A stretch of DNA of 64,000 bases from Sodiomyces alkalinus F11 (GCF_003711515.1 NW_021167084.1:1124399-1188398), one strand, 5' to 3'; shown: positions 44,858 through 57,636, numbered from the stretch's first letter. Numbers and translations are program-made. Notes: generated by a model not told the origin, from the letters alone.

Positions 44858-45175
44858 AGTGGAAACTCGAAATGATATGTAGGTTTCCGGCAAGGGATAT
44901 GGACATCATGACGGCAAATTAACGGCGTTATTTTTTACTTAGCTTTTTCACTGAGCTATTTGGAATCTGGGTTGGGGCCGGGGGCCCGGGGCCGGGGGCC
45001 CGGGGCCGGAGGGTTAAGATGGGGATTATAGACGCCCAGGCACGAGGAATGCGAAAAGTCTTGCATGATATTCTGCTCTGGATTGTGACTTGCTTTTCCG
45101 GTGCAAATTTTTGATCTTCAAGGGGATATGAACAGCCATTTTGATGCGCAAAGAAGAAAAAAAGCCTCCCAGATA
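44858..45175. other. Intergenic, convergent 3' ends of eIF3k and TSR4
   Basis: 318 bp. It contains a GC-only tandem word (GGGGCCGGGGGCCC twice plus a partial copy, 44974-45009) able to form strong hairpins. No gene seen. Confidence 0.6.
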
Positions 45176-46552
45176 TCAGTTTGTCGCCAGCTCCTCCCAC
45201 TGCACTCCGCACCATTCCTCAAGATAACCCACCTCACCAACTTCCACCCCTCTTTGCACACAATCTGCCTCGCAGACCCCGACTATGATGGTCCCCCAAT
45301 CCATGCCATCAAGTCCAAGCTCGTCGGCTTCCAGCTCCGTAATGGCTTGTGGTGTAAGCTGCAACTCGAACACGCGGCCCGCACCGCAATTCCCACACCG
45401 CGGCATCCCACTCCTCCCCGTCCCCGCCGCCGCCGAAAGCACCCTTCCGACAGAGTCGTCCTTGGAATACAGCAAAGGCTGGCCGCCAAACTCGTACCGG
45501 ATCACTTGGTCCGGGTTCTGGGCGAGACGGTCCGCGAACTTCTGGAAGACGGCATCCATGGAAGATTCGAAGGTATCCTTGTCGATGCCGGCGCCGGCAT
45601 CGCCCGCAGACGAATCGTCTACTTCCATGCGCACGTTCTGCGGGATCTCGGGGGGCTCGGGGTCGAGGACCTCGAGCTCGGCGTCGGATATGTAGGAGAC
45701 GGGGTACGGTTTGGGGAGGGCGGAGGACTCTGGCCATGGCTCCGGCGGAGGAGGCGGACCCGAAGGCCGTTGGGTGTTGTGCAGGTTGAGAGTTTCCGCA
45801 AAGGTCTTGGGCAGAGATGCGGCTGCGTCTGTCGTCGTCTCGGGTCGCGCGGGCTCGGCTTGTTTCGCCGGTGTCGACGGTGCTGCGGCGGCGGCAGCGG
45901 GGGGGCTCGAAGTCGCCGCCGACGTGGCAAAGGGGTTGCTGCTCACACCGCGGTTCCCACCCGTGCTGAACGGATTCGCAGAGGTCGCAAAGGGGTTCGC
46001 CCCGCTCTCTGGTCCGCCTAGCGGCTTTGTGCCGAAGAGGGCCTCTCCCAGACCCGGCCCATCAGCCTTCTTGGCCTTCTCTGCTTCTTTCTTGGCCTGC
46101 GCTTCTTCTGCCTCCTTCGCAGCGGCTTCTGCTGCGGCTGCCGCCGCCGCTTTGTCTATCCTATTGCCGCGGAGTGCCCGGACACTGCCCTGCTTGCGGC
46201 GACAGGTCTGTTTTCGGCATGAGAAAACGTAGAGTCGGCGGTCGTGCCCGGGGAACCTCTCGAGTTCACCGTTCAGTTGCAGGAGCAGGACCATCAGATC
46301 CTTACATGCGCCGCACCTCGCTAATGAGGCTGACGGAGGCTTATCCGGGTTCAGCCACTCCTATTCAGCGTTTCGTTAGTCAACCTAGAGAATCGAGGGT
46401 CCATGAAAGAAAGCTATGGGATCACAGCATACCGGGATGCCACCCAGACGACTGATGGTGTCATCCTCTGGATCGTTGGACGCATATCCGAGAAGTACAC
46501 TTGTCTCAGTGTACTCCTGCTCGAAATCAGAGTCACTATCGTAGGATGCCAT
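45176..46552 (-). CDS. TSR4: TSR4/PDCD2-like ribosome biogenesis protein
   Basis: Two exons (46552-46433 and 46360-45176, intron 72 bp) give 434 aa. The start MASYDSDSDFEQEYTETSVL, then LGYAS, GGIPEWLNPDKPP and a zinc-binding CGACKDLMVLLLQL plus FSCRKQTCRRKQGSVRALRG, is the PDCD2/Tsr4 N-terminal domain. An Ala-rich and Asn-Pro-Phe-rich middle (SSNPFATSA-type repeats) follows. The C-terminal PDCD2_C domain has PDQVIRYEFGGQPLLYS and MPRCGNCGAGRVFELQL. Tsr4 is a dedicated chaperone for ribosomal protein uS5 (Rps2) during 40S assembly. The reading is clear. Confidence 0.94.
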
Positions 46553-46755
46553 GGTTGTACTGTCAAAGTCGCAAGATGCCTCCTTGCCCAGACTTCAAAC
46601 AGTTGGGCTTGACGTGGGGCACATAATTTTTCTAATCGGTACCATCGCGGGGTTCGTTATCTTATCGCTCCGCCCATGTCATCGCCAAGTTCACGCTTGA
46701 ACGCGGAACGAAGAGCTACACATTTTTTCTTCGCTTTGCCTGGACCTACATCCTT

Positions 46756-46791
<36 letters not shown>

Positions 46792-47147
46792 TTGACATGT
46801 CCAGGACATTTGAGTAGACTCAGAGTCAAAAGAGATTCCTAAAAATCATAAGAGCCGCGTCGCCGCTTAAGACAGACGCTGCCGCAAGAGGTACAGAATA
46901 CCTGTTCTATAGGGGGATTGCTTGGGCGGAAACGGACGGGGTGAAATGATAGACGGTTAGGTGACATAGTCTGATAGGTAAGACCGTGTAAGGAGTAGAT
47001 AGTTGAAGTTGACGCATAGAGGCTCCATGGCATCTGAGACACGAGATGGATATCATTCCAGGTGAGTGACACGTCTAACAAGTACAGGCCCTTTTTTATC
47101 TACCGTACCCGTATCCCATCGACCGGCATGTCCTGCTTGCTATCACC
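46553..47147. other. Intergenic between TSR4 and CCT6
   Basis: The TSR4 promoter and CCT6 3' region. It holds a T15 run and a GT dinucleotide repeat at about 46753-46792. No gene seen. Confidence 0.6.
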
Positions 47148-49135
47148 TTACTCCTCCGGGCCGTCCATGCCGGGACCCGGACCACCTTGCCTGCCCATCT
47201 GCCTGGCCTTGAGCAGTTCATCGCAGAGCAACAGATTCGACGCAATGCCGGAGCTGGAGGCGACGCAGTTACGTAGGACCCGGAAGGAATCGAAGACGCC
47301 CTCCAACTCGGGGTCCATGGACTTGCCAGTGCTGAGGTCGAGACCAACCACGTTGCCATCGGCATACTCATCTTGCAGGTCCGCGACTATGTTTGGGTTA
47401 GCCCATGGTCTCAATGGAAGGGGAGGAAAAAAAGAGAGAAAAGAAAAAAAGGAAGACAAGAAAAGACGAAAAGGGTGCAAAACGTACGGGCATCCTGAAC
47501 ATCATGGCCAGCATTGGCAGCAAGAGTCTTGGGAATAACGAGCAAGGCATCAGCAAACGCCTCGACTCCCCACTTAGCCTTGCCCTTGACCGTCTTGGTG
47601 AACGCATCGCTCTTCAGGTGCGCCGCGCAAGCGACCTGGAATGCACCGCCGCCAGGAACCACGCTCTTGTCGACGATCATGTTGTAGACGCTGCGCAGAC
47701 CGTCGCGGACGGCATCGGTAACCTGAGTGATCGTGTGGGCATTGGGGCCCTTGATCAGAAGCGTGACAGACTTGGCATCCTTGACATCCTCGATGAAAGT
47801 GTACTTCTCCTCACCCAGCTGTTGCTCGTACACGAGACCGGCCCAGCCAAGAACGTCCGGGGTGAGATCCTCCGTGCTGTTCTGGGCCACACCTCCGCAA
47901 ATGAGCTGAAGCCTCTCCATGTTCCTCCTCTTCGCCCGCCGCAGCGCCAGGATGTTGTTCTTCGCAAGGACGTCCAGCGACAGGGGATCGATGCCCTTCT
48001 GGTTGATGACGACGAAGCTCTTGTTCGGGTCGTTGCCGCAGACCTCCTTCTTCAGCTCGACGATCTTCTTGAGTTTGGCATCCACGAACCGGCGTTCGCT
48101 CTCGACAAGCTTATCCCGCTGCTCGGCGCTCGAGTAGTAGAAGCCCGAGTTGATCTCCGTCTTCTCGTACTCTAAGCTCACGTTCAGCGTCAGGATGTAG
48201 GCGTTCTCCAGCCGCTTCGGCATGTCGGGGTGCCTGGCACCGTGGTCGAGGGCGAGACCCTTGATCAGCCGCGTATCAGAGGCTGTCCTGTGCTGCATCT
48301 TCATGATCTCAATCATGTGCAAGTCGGGCTTGGCAGGGGCTTGGTAAATGGCCAAGACGGCGTCGACAATATCTGCAGTCAGCTTAGAAGCGAGGCTACT
48401 GTCGAGCTTGGTGGCCAGAGAGGTGCGGGCGACGTTAAGAAGGAGCTCGCGGTCCGCCTCCTTGGGGAGTTTGAACTGGTCCAGGAACTGTATGACCCAG
48501 TTAGCCCAAGTGCGCACGTATATGAGTCGTCAGTCGTCGAAGAATATCCCACCTTCAAAGCCTCGTTCTTCGCAATCTCAAAGCCATCAGTTATAACGCG
48601 GGGGTGCAGGCCCTCCGAGATGTATCGATCGGCTTGCTTCAGAAGCTCTCCAACCAACAGCACCACCGAGGTCGTACCGTCTCCGCAAATGTCGTCCTGC
48701 GCGGTGGCGGCGCGGGCAATCATCACAGCCGTCGGGTTCTGTATTTGCATCTCTCTCAGAAGAACGTTTCCATCCTTGGTGAGTTTAATCTGGCTCCGTT
48801 CGTCAGTATGCCCACTCGTATTCTCGGAGAGGGGAGTGTAGGGGGGGAACACTCGTACTTGTCCAGCGCCGTCAACAAGCCTGCCAACTGGTTAGAGATA
48901 AGAACAACAAAAGTTATGATGGTAGAAATGGGAGTATACTTGCATCTTTAGGGTGCCCATGGGGCCCAAGTTGGACTTGAGCACATCTTGCAGACCCTCG
49001 CCAGCACTGATGTTGACCTTCAACGCTTCACCCCGCCGCTTTTGTCCGTTAGCAGTGGCGCTGACAATGCAAGGAGGGACAGGTTCGACGTACTCTTGAC
49101 TCGGCCTTCGGATTAAGCAACTGTGCTGCAGACAT
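47148..49135 (-). CDS. CCT6: Chaperonin CCT subunit zeta
   Basis: Six exons: 49135-49094, 49038-48944, 48880-48859, 48789-48553, 48487-47488 and 47386-47148. They total 544 aa, with the sum in phase. The start [20 protein letters not shown] is typical. Motifs: [20 protein letters not shown], the ATPase loop [32 protein letters not shown], the CCT6-specific [19 protein letters not shown], and [10 protein letters not shown]. It is one of eight subunits of the cytosolic TRiC ring that folds actin and tubulin. Two gene-structure oddities: exon 3 is only 22 nt, and intron 2 begins with GC (GCAAGT) rather than GT. Confidence 0.95.
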
Positions 49136-49700
49136 GATGACAGAGATAGATGGCCGTCTTCTAGATGGCCTGTGGTGTTCGTGGTGGTTGCTCGTCGGGG
49201 GCTCTGTTTTAATTACTTGCCGACGACGGTATTATTGGGTGCCTTTCCTGCTGTACTTCGCAAGTGACCCTAGCGCCTTGTTAGAAGCTCCAGCCAGAGT
49301 GCGGGAACTTTTTTCTGCCCTGTGAAGGCGGTGACCTATAGTGGGGTCGGTGTATAGCCAATAAAAGTGTTATCTTGGAACCGGTAAGCATGGACACCTA
49401 AGGTACCTAAGGTAAGGTAGCTAACATTCAATGTTCCACGTGATTACGCGCACTGACACGGTAGCATATTGTATAGCAACGCTAGTATCTATGGCGGCGT
49501 GTAACACAATAAAAGCAAACACCTAATAATCATGGCTGTCAGCTTCAGCCAGACACCCCCCTTTTCTCATCCACCCATCTCTTCCTATTCATTCGCTTCA
49601 ATCCGTATCATGTCGTAATAAACTTACCCATTCCTTTCATACTCGACGTTCTCTTACACCCTTTCTACCGCTCTCTCTAATATTAAAATTAATATTCATC
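49136..49700. promoter_or_regulatory. Divergent promoter, CCT6 / prenylcysteine oxidase
   Basis: Contains CACCTAAGGTACCTAAGGTAAGG near 49396-49418, one of the clearest copies of the recurrent GGTACC-type palindrome. Confidence 0.55.
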
Positions 49701-51637
49701 ATGTGGTCTCAGTTATCGAGCCTTCTGTCGGCTTTCAGTCTTACTACTGCCTCTGCAGGCACCATTGCAGACGACGGAGTGAGACAAGTTGCAGTCATTG
49801 GTTCGTTCTCTCCATGCTCATACGATATATGATCTCCTCTCATGTAGACCTTCTTTACATCGATGGCTCTGTGGTCCTCCATAGCAGGCTTCACTGGCTC
49901 AACCTCGAATTTCCCATGGCTGATGCGCGGCTAACTGGTTTTAGGTGCCGGGGCTGGTGGATCTGCGACTGCATATTATCTCCAGCAGTTTGCCGAGCAG
50001 GCGGGTCTGGCTGTCAACATCAGTGTCTTTGAGAAGACTGGGCGTGTTGGTGGTCGAACCCTGACCGTCAATGCGTACGATGAGCCGCTGGAGGCCGTTG
50101 AGCTTGGCGCATCCATTTTCGTTGAAATAAATCAGATTCTCTTCAATGCGACCCAGGAATTCAACCTTGCTCTGAGAGAGCCTGATTCGGCCGCAGAAGA
50201 TCTCCTTGGCATCTGGAATGGCGACAACTTCGTCTTTACTCAGGATTCCCAGTCCTCGGGCTGGTGGAATCTCGCCAAGTTATTCTGGCGATATGGAATG
50301 GCCCCTTACAAAACCCAGAAACTCGTGCAGTCCACTCTGCAGACTTTCATGAACCTCTACGAGGAGCCGTATTTTCCTTTTGTGTCTTTAACCCAGACAC
50401 TTGGAGAGCTGGACTTGTTGAAGATCACTGGCGTCACTGGCGCACAGTTTCTCGCCGAGAATGAGGTGTGTTCCATACCTTTCCCTTTTCCAATGCTCCA
50501 CCACTTATTCTGACCCAATGAGACAGATATCGGAGGCCTTTGCGCGAGATATTATTCAAGCGGCGACCCGTGTGAACTACGCCTCCAACTTGGCGTACAT
50601 TCACGGGCTTGAGACCATGGTCAGTCCGTCACATCACTCTAGGCCCAAGTAGCGCTGTATTAACGGCTTGTTAGGTCTCCCTGGCTCCGGAGGGTGCCGT
50701 ACAGGTTGTGGGAGGCAACTGGCAAATCTTCGACAAGATGCTGCAGCACAGTAATGCTACGGTCCACCGAAACACGCAGGTCGGCTCGATTGCCTTTAAA
50801 AACAACACCGGGCCGGGCGCAGATGCCAAGTACGTTCTTTCGACCAGGCCCACCGGGTCCGATGCCGAAACAGTCGAAGAGCACTATCCCATCGCCTTCG
50901 ACAAGGTCGTCGTCGCCACACCGTGGCAATTTGCCGATATTACTGCCAAGGGGGACGTCCTCCAGCAAGCCATCGACGAAATCCCCTACACAAAGCTGCA
51001 CGTCACGCTTTTCTGCTCTCCCTTCCGACTGTCTCCCGGTTACTTCAACCTGCCCCCTGGATCTAAGACTCCGGACTCCGTCCTCACCACGCTGGGACCT
51101 GATGAGGTCCCCAAGGAAGGCGCTGCCGGAGGAGGCAAAGCTGGGTTCTACTCCATTAGCACCCTCAGGGCCATCACAAACCCGAAAACGCAGACGGAGG
51201 AGTACCTGTATAAAGTCTTCTCGCCGGAGAAGCTTACCCCGGAGTTCCTGTCAGCCATTCTCGGCGTCAAGGTTCCCGACACGTTCGTATCCGAAGACGG
51301 AAGCGCGGCCGTCGATGAAGAGGGTGCGGCCATCAACCCGGTGTCCTGGTACTATCCGCACGTCTTCCACTCGTATCCCATCCAGTATCCTCGTGTTACA
51401 TTCCAAGACCTCGTTGTCGGCAGCGGGCTTTACTACACGTCGGGCATGGAGAGCTTCATCTCAACTATGGAAACGAGTGCTTTGATGGGAAGAAATATTG
51501 CTCGCTTAGTCACGGACGAATTAGCGACTCTGCTGGACGGCGAGACGCAGCAAAGCGAACCCGAAGTGCAGGAGGACCTGGCTCCTGTTCAAGATGGCCT
51601 TGGCCTGGGAAATGACACTATCCCTGACGAGCTCTGA
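49701..51637 (+). CDS. Prenylcysteine oxidase (lyase) family protein
   Basis: Four exons (49701-49800, 49945-50465, 50527-50619, 50675-51637) give 558 aa. An N-terminal signal peptide (MWSQLSSLLSAFSLTTASAG) leads into the FAD dinucleotide-binding motif VAVIGAGAGGSATAYYL, which is built across intron 1, and then FEKTGRVGGRTLTV. Later conserved parts include EGAVQVVGGNWQIFDKML and FDKVVVATPWQFADI, and the C-terminal prenylcysteine lyase domain with HVTLF and a YYTSGMESFISTMETSALMGRN FAD-closing segment. The enzyme oxidises prenylcysteine released from degraded prenylated proteins, in the vacuole or secretory lumen. The acidic tail after about 530 is variable. Confidence 0.92.
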
Positions 51638-52193
51638 ACTATATGAGGTATGGCATGATAGTGTATAGTGTATTATATTACCCGCGGATTTACTTTTTTT
51701 TTAATCAGTTATTTTGACATTTTATCTTCTTCTCTTTCGGCTTCAATAGAAATTATACACCGTGGTTATGCCTTGTTCACCCTCGGAATCACACACAAGC
51801 CCATCCCATTGCTATCATGCAACTTCGGACCTTCGTGCACCTATCTGAAGCTGAGGACCCATCCATCCAGAAGTGGCTACTGGCTTCTGAATAAAATTAC
51901 GCGCTTGTCCCCGACAGCGACCTGAGGGGAGAGCCATGTCACCAATCACCTGAATTGCGCTGCAGCTGATTCGCTTGTTAGCGACGAAGGATTGCTGAGA
52001 GGCTTCTACTCCCGAAAGGACTGCAGCATTGCGCATGCCTCGGGAGAAACCCCGCTACCTTGTCTTTTAAGGGTCCACGCTGCCCAACACTCAGACTCAC
52101 GTTCACGTTCACGCTCATGTCATCTGTTTCTGCTTGGGTTTGTATGAAAAAAGCCTCCTCTCAGAACCAGCAAAATCGGAAGGCCCTCTCACG
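51638..52193. other. Intergenic upstream of the HET gene
   Basis: 556 bp between tandem plus-strand genes. No gene seen. Confidence 0.6.
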
Positions 52194-54105
52194 ATGTCAA
52201 GTTCAACCACCTGTAAAAGATGTCTCGCCGCCTTCACGCCGGCCGGGATCAAAGCCATGATAGAGGCGCGGCCGGGGTATATCCACCACGTGCCAAAAGA
52301 CTTAGAAGCGAGTGCGAAACGTGGCTGTGGTTTTTGCAAGTTGATCCTCGAGCAGGAGACACTGGGACGAATCGATGACACAAGCTACAAATATATCGTG
52401 CTCTTCGCAGAGGAAGATGAGCCTGGCCAGAGTTCGTCTATGACAACACTCGCAATCTGGCCGTATCCTCGGCAGGATATGTATGCCGATATGGTGGTTC
52501 TCAACCTCAGCCTATTCACTCCTGCAAGTATGGTCCCTACCCAACACGGCTCATGTGGGAGAAAGATGACACAACGCACCTCTTCTGTTCTGGTACCCTG
52601 GGAGGAGACATATAAGGGATGGGGCGAACGATAACCGACGGATCCAAGTGTACTGATCTCCAACAGGCTCTCCCATCAGCTCGTTCTTCACTCGTCGACC
52701 GATCGAAAGCGACGTCATGGCACCTCATGTGATGGCAGCAGCGAAGAAATCCATCCTCGAGTGTCAAAAGGGCCATTCTCAGTGCGGAAAATCCGCCTCC
52801 CTTCCCCGGCTTCCCGTCCGAGTGCTGGACGTCAGTGAGGCTCAGCGCTCGTCAACCATCCGACTCTACGTGACCAAAAAGACCGGCGAGTACGACAACT
52901 ACGTCACGCTCAGCTACTGCTGGGGCGGCCCGCAGCCGATCGTGGCGACCAAGGCCACGTTGAAGCAGCTGCAGACTGGCATCCGGGCGGCATCGCTCCC
53001 GCAGACGCTCCAGGACGCCGTCAAGGTGACGAGCGCACTCGGCTTCCGGTATCTCTGGGTCGACGCGCTGTGCATTGTGCAAGACGACAACGTCGACAAG
53101 ATGAACGAGATCGGCAGCATGGACCAGGTGTACGGCAACTCGACGCTGACGATTTCGGCGGCCGTGGCGGCGACGGTCCGCGAGGGATTCGTGAAGTACC
53201 CGCGGAGGGAACCTTTCGTCGCGGTCCCCGCCGAGCTCCCGAACGGGAAAAAGGGCGACGTGTTCGTCGCGCCGTGCATAGAGGCCGACTTTGCCGACCT
53301 GCCCCTGCAGACGCGGGGCTGGACCCTGCAGGAGTGGCTCCTCCCCTCGCGCATCCTCTTCTACGGCGACAGGGAGCTCGTGTTCCAGTGCCGCACGGCC
53401 GGCACCCGCGGCGTCTGTCCGAGCTACATGTCCTACGACACGGCCAACCGGAACACGGGCCGCATCGTGGATCACAGGCTGCGGATGCCGAGCGCGGCGG
53501 AGAGGGGACGCCTTTGGCTCCTGTTTATGAGGGAGTTCTCGGCGCGGCAGCTGACGGTGGCGTCGGACCGCATGAACGCCATGATTGGTATCCAAAAGGC
53601 CCTGTCGTCCTCCTGGAAGGACGAGTGCATAGCGGGCTTGTGGAAGAGCACGTTCCCCGTGTGTCTGGCCTGGGAGTGCAAGATGAGGGTCAAGCCGGCG
53701 CCGAAGGGGAGGACGGGATGGGCGCCCAGCTGGTCGTGGTTGTCCGTCGACACGCCCGTCACGGCCGACCTTGATTTGTTTGACGGCTTGGACGGGACGG
53801 ATGCCCAGGTGCTGGCGGTGTCCAAGTCGGAGATCAAGATAAGGTGCCGCGTCCTACCAATGGACAAGATCAAGCCCGCTAGGACGTACTACAAAGATAT
53901 AGAGGGCGAAGCTAAGGGGAAGAAGGAGATGGGGCTGTTCTTAGGGGTTGTCTTCGAACGAGGACCAGGAATCAACAAGGTCAAGTTGCTGGTGGTGGTT
54001 GAGGATGCAAGCAGAAAGGGGGTCTTTCGAAGAGTCGGGGTAGCTAGTTGGCGTGATTTTGTTGATTGGAAGCCATATGTAAAGAAAGATGTGATAATCA
54101 TGTAG
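52194..54105 (+). CDS. HET-domain (heterokaryon incompatibility) protein
   Basis: Two exons (52194-52527 and 52667-54105) give 590 aa. The start is MSSSTTCKRCLAAFTPAGIK. An N-terminal Cys-containing segment (CKRC, then KRGCGFCKLILEQ) is common in front of fungal HET domains. The HET core has YVTLSYCWGG, YLWVDALCIVQDD, a YGNSTLTISAA block and GWTLQEWLLPSRILFYG. The C-terminal part ends in a variable region after WAPSWSWLSVDTPV. HET domains trigger cell death when incompatible hyphae fuse. This copy looks intact. The allele specificity and partner cannot be read from sequence. The 139-bp intron contains stops in all frames of the joined reading. Confidence 0.88.
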
Positions 54106-54880
54106 ATGCAGATGAGTGTATCAAGAGAGGAGGAAGACGGGGAGAATGGACGACACGGATGCAGGAAATATGAGAAATCTGCCGCTACTCTTAGAAAACT
54201 GTTGAGAAAGCTCCTGTACGCGAGGTTAAAGAAGAGTCGGGATTGCATTGATCCCATTCCTTTCCAAGTGCTCTTCTTTTTGTATCATGGTAATGTTTCA
54301 AAGAGGTTCAGGTATAGGATGTTCTTGATGCGATGATATGTGGTGGTGTTGTTGTTACGACGATATGTTGTGAAGGGTGCAGATGACTTTGTGGTACCTA
54401 AGGTACCTTAGTGTGAAGTAGGGATACTTGTAGGGATACTTGTAGGGATACTTGAAGGGATACTGTAGGGATACTGTAGGGATACTGTAGGGATACTTGT
54501 GGATTCTTAAGGTAGTCCACGGTGGTTATACCATGTGGCGAAAGCACGCACAGCCACATGTTTTTAGTGTGTTGTTACCCCGCTATTCCACCAACCAAAG
54601 TTCGCGTTCTACATTATGACGCAGCAGCCTACCAAGACCTATCTTTCCACAAGTGGCACGGGTATTCTGCCTGGAGTCACCGCGTGCTTCTGCCTCCTAC
54701 TTTATCATGCCTTACTTTATTTGTCCTCCATCCCACTACCTCGTCACTTACCCTACCCGTTATTAATTCTACTACCTTTACGCGAGGCCATCAAGCCATG
54801 AGAAGGAACCGCTAAAGAGCGTACAATTCCTCTCCTTCTCATCACGCAAAACCTCATCTAATCATAAACTTCATCTGACA
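54106..54880. promoter_or_regulatory. Upstream region of VID27
   Basis: Contains GGTACCTAAGGTACCTTAG at about 54393-54411 and, directly after it, a GGGATACT minisatellite (separate entry). No gene seen. Confidence 0.55.
54421..54499 (+). repeat. Minisatellite of GGGATACT(T)GTA units
   Basis: Seven head-to-tail copies: three 12-mers (GGGATACTTGTA, with a GAA variant in the third), then three 11-mers (GGGATACTGTA), and a final partial copy ending GTGG. Confidence 0.9.
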
Positions 54881-57636
54881 ATGTTTGTCCTCCGAAACGG
54901 TAAGTCTGCCCCGCTTCAAATTTAGAGCTGGTCGGCGGTTGCCCCGGACACACCCTGAGGTCCTTATGCATACACATTACACAACATCAGCCATCGATTT
55001 CTTTTCTTCTCTTTCTTTTCTTCTCTTTCTTTTCTTTCTTTTCTTCCTTTTCTTCCTTTTCTTCCTTTTCTTCCTTTTCTTCCTTTTCTTCCTTTTCTTC
55101 CTTTTTTTTTTTTTTTTCCTTCCGTCCCAGACTCAAGAGGACAAACGCACTTTCTCGAGATCGCCCTACTAACTATCCTTCGTTTCCAGTCGGCAAGCTC
55201 ATCTTCGGTTCCAGTAACCAGGAAACTCTGCTCGAGCTTCCCCAAGGTCAACTCTACCTTGTCAGACCCCTGTCGCCTAAAGGCTATTCCGAGCTCATCT
55301 TCAAGGACGCAACCGCCCAAATCCGACGAACCGGCCAGGACTTCCAATACCAGCTGGTGGTGCAGAGGGTCTACGAAGAAGGCGAGGCTGAACTGCTCGG
55401 TGAGGAGGAAGGAGAAGACGCCGACATCGACGCGCTGGCCGCCGAACGTGACGAGAAGACCTTCCTTCTTGACGAGGCCTTACACTTCCGTGTTGAAATC
55501 CGCGAGGGCTCCGAAAAGGTTCTCGCCTGGCGCGATCTCAGCGGTGATAAGGGTGACGTCTTCGAGTTTGTTTGCGACAGCTCCGTGTCCTCCTCCCAGG
55601 TCGAAACGTTTGACCGCGTCGCCAAGGAGTGCCAGTACGAGCGCAAGTATCGGAAGCCTCATACAACGGCTTCCGACGAGGACCTCTCTCAGTTCGACTT
55701 CCACGACGAGCCTGCCATTCCTCCCGCCAGCCCCATTCACAGCCCTACTCTGACCCGCTCCATCGAGTCCGCCGACGCCATGTTCAGGACCCCCAGGAAC
55801 ACGGCCAACACGGCCAACACGGCCGCCAAGCGGGAGCGTACCCCCCCGTCTCCCACTGAACAGAAATCCGAGAAAACCCACCAGCCGCCGGCTTCAAGTG
55901 CCGCGCCAGATGCCTTGAACACCTACGTCTCGGTGCCGGCTGAACTACACTTTTACGATTTCCCCTCGGGTGCTTTCGTACAGCAAGATGCGTCGGTCAC
56001 CGCCACCGTTACCGAGGTTGGGAAATGGCAGTATTGGCTGCAAGTCGAAGGCAAGGATCGCGATTGGCTGGGAATCCCCATTGTCGCAGATATCAACCCA
56101 GTCTTCAACTTCGAGTTCCTCTCTTTCATCTTCAACCAATTCACCCCCGAGGGATCAGCATACTCCTGGCTTCTGCGGTTTAAGGACCAGACAACCATGG
56201 AACAGTTCCAGGAGGGTCTTCTCCGCTGCCTCTGGGAGCAGCTCAACGAGACCAAGTGGGAAAAGGTGAAGGTAAGGGAGCAAGAGTACATCACCGATGC
56301 GTTCAACGATTTGCCCATGGACGACACCGTCGACGAAGAAGAAGAACAAGAGGAAGAAGAAGAGGAGGAGGAGGAGGAGTACGAAGATGCGGATGACGGC
56401 CAAAAGAGCGAGCACTACGATACGGATGAGGGAGAAGACGACGTGGTCACCAAGGACAAGGACGGCCATACCAATTCTCAGCTCGCCGTTGGCTATAAGC
56501 ACGATCGGTCCTTTGTCGTTCGTGGTTCCAAGATTGGTGTCTTCAAGCACACCCCAAACAACAACCTCGAATTCTCGACCAACATCTCCAAAGTCGAGAC
56601 ACCGAAGGGTGTGCTGTTCAGCCCCAAGAAGGTCATGCTGCACAACGAGGACCGCAGCATGATTCTCCAACACAAGACGGACCCCAACAAGCTCTATCGC
56701 ATGGACCTCGAGTACGGCAAGGTAGTGGACGAGTGGCAGGTCCACGAGGACATCCCCGTCGTGACCTTCGCGCCCGAGAACAAGTTTGCTCAGAGGACGC
56801 ATGAGCCGACATTCCTCGGCGTTTCCCAGAACGCCCTCTACCGCATCGACCCCCGCTTATCGGGTGATAAGCTGGTCGACTCGCAACTCAAGCAGTACGC
56901 GTCCAAGAACGACTTCTCGGCCATGGCCACTACCGAGAAGGGCTACATCGCCGTGGCGTCCAACAAGGGAGACGTCCGTCTGTTCGACCGCCTGGGTATC
57001 AATGCGAAGACGCACATCCCTGCCCTCGGAGAACCCATTATTGGCCTCGACGTTTCGGCCGACGGTCGGTGGGTGCTGGCCACCTGCAACACATACATCC
57101 TCCTCATCGACGCGCTGCAAAAGTCGGGCAAGAACGAAGGCAAGCTAGGGTTCGAGAAGCCCTTCGCCGCCGCAGACAAGCCCCAGCCCCGTCGACTGGC
57201 CCTGACCCCCGAACACGTCGCCCAGTTCGCCCACGAGACGGGCAAGCCGGTGCGCTTCACGCCGGCGCGCTTCAACACGGGCGAGGGCACCGAGGAGACG
57301 AGCATCATCACCGCCACCGGCCCTTACATCATCGAGTGGAACCTTAAGAAGGTGGTCCGCGGTGCCAAAGCCGCGTACCTGATCAAGAGGTACGCCGAGG
57401 ACGTCAAGGCCGACGACTTCAAGTACGGCACCGACAAGAACGTCATCGTCGCCCTGCCGAACGAGGTCAACATGGTGGGCAAGCACAACCTGAAGCGTCC
57501 CACGCGCGAGAGCATCGCGGGTGACTTTGCTCGTCTCAGCCTGAGTGGTGGTCGGAAGAGCTCGGGGCGGATCGGGACCCCGGTCAGCGGGAGGTATAAA
57601 CTTGGAAGGGATGAGGTGGTGAACTCCCCCTATTGA
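54881..57636 (+). CDS. VID27: VID27 (vacuolar import and degradation protein)
   Basis: Two exons: a 19-nt first exon (54881-54899, MFVLRN) and 55190-57636, giving 821 aa. The N-terminal PH-like region has GKLIFGSSNQETLLELPQGQ and then LYLVRPL and FQYQLVVQRVYEE. The middle PH-like segment includes FLSFIFNQFTPEGSAYSWLL, followed by a long Glu/Asp run (about residues 375-415). The C-terminal seven-bladed propeller-like part contains KTDPNKLYRMDLEYGKVVDEW, and WVLATCNTYILLIDAL. Vid27 is a conserved fungal cytoplasmic protein linked to vacuolar import and degradation of fructose-1,6-bisphosphatase; its mechanism is unknown. The 290-bp intron contains a long TTTTCTTCC array. Confidence 0.95.
55002..55120 (+). 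repeat. Pyrimidine array (TTTTCTTCC)n in the VID27 intron
   Basis: About 120 bp of pure T and C, the second half a regular nine-base repeat, ending about 70 bp before the acceptor. Confidence 0.9.
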
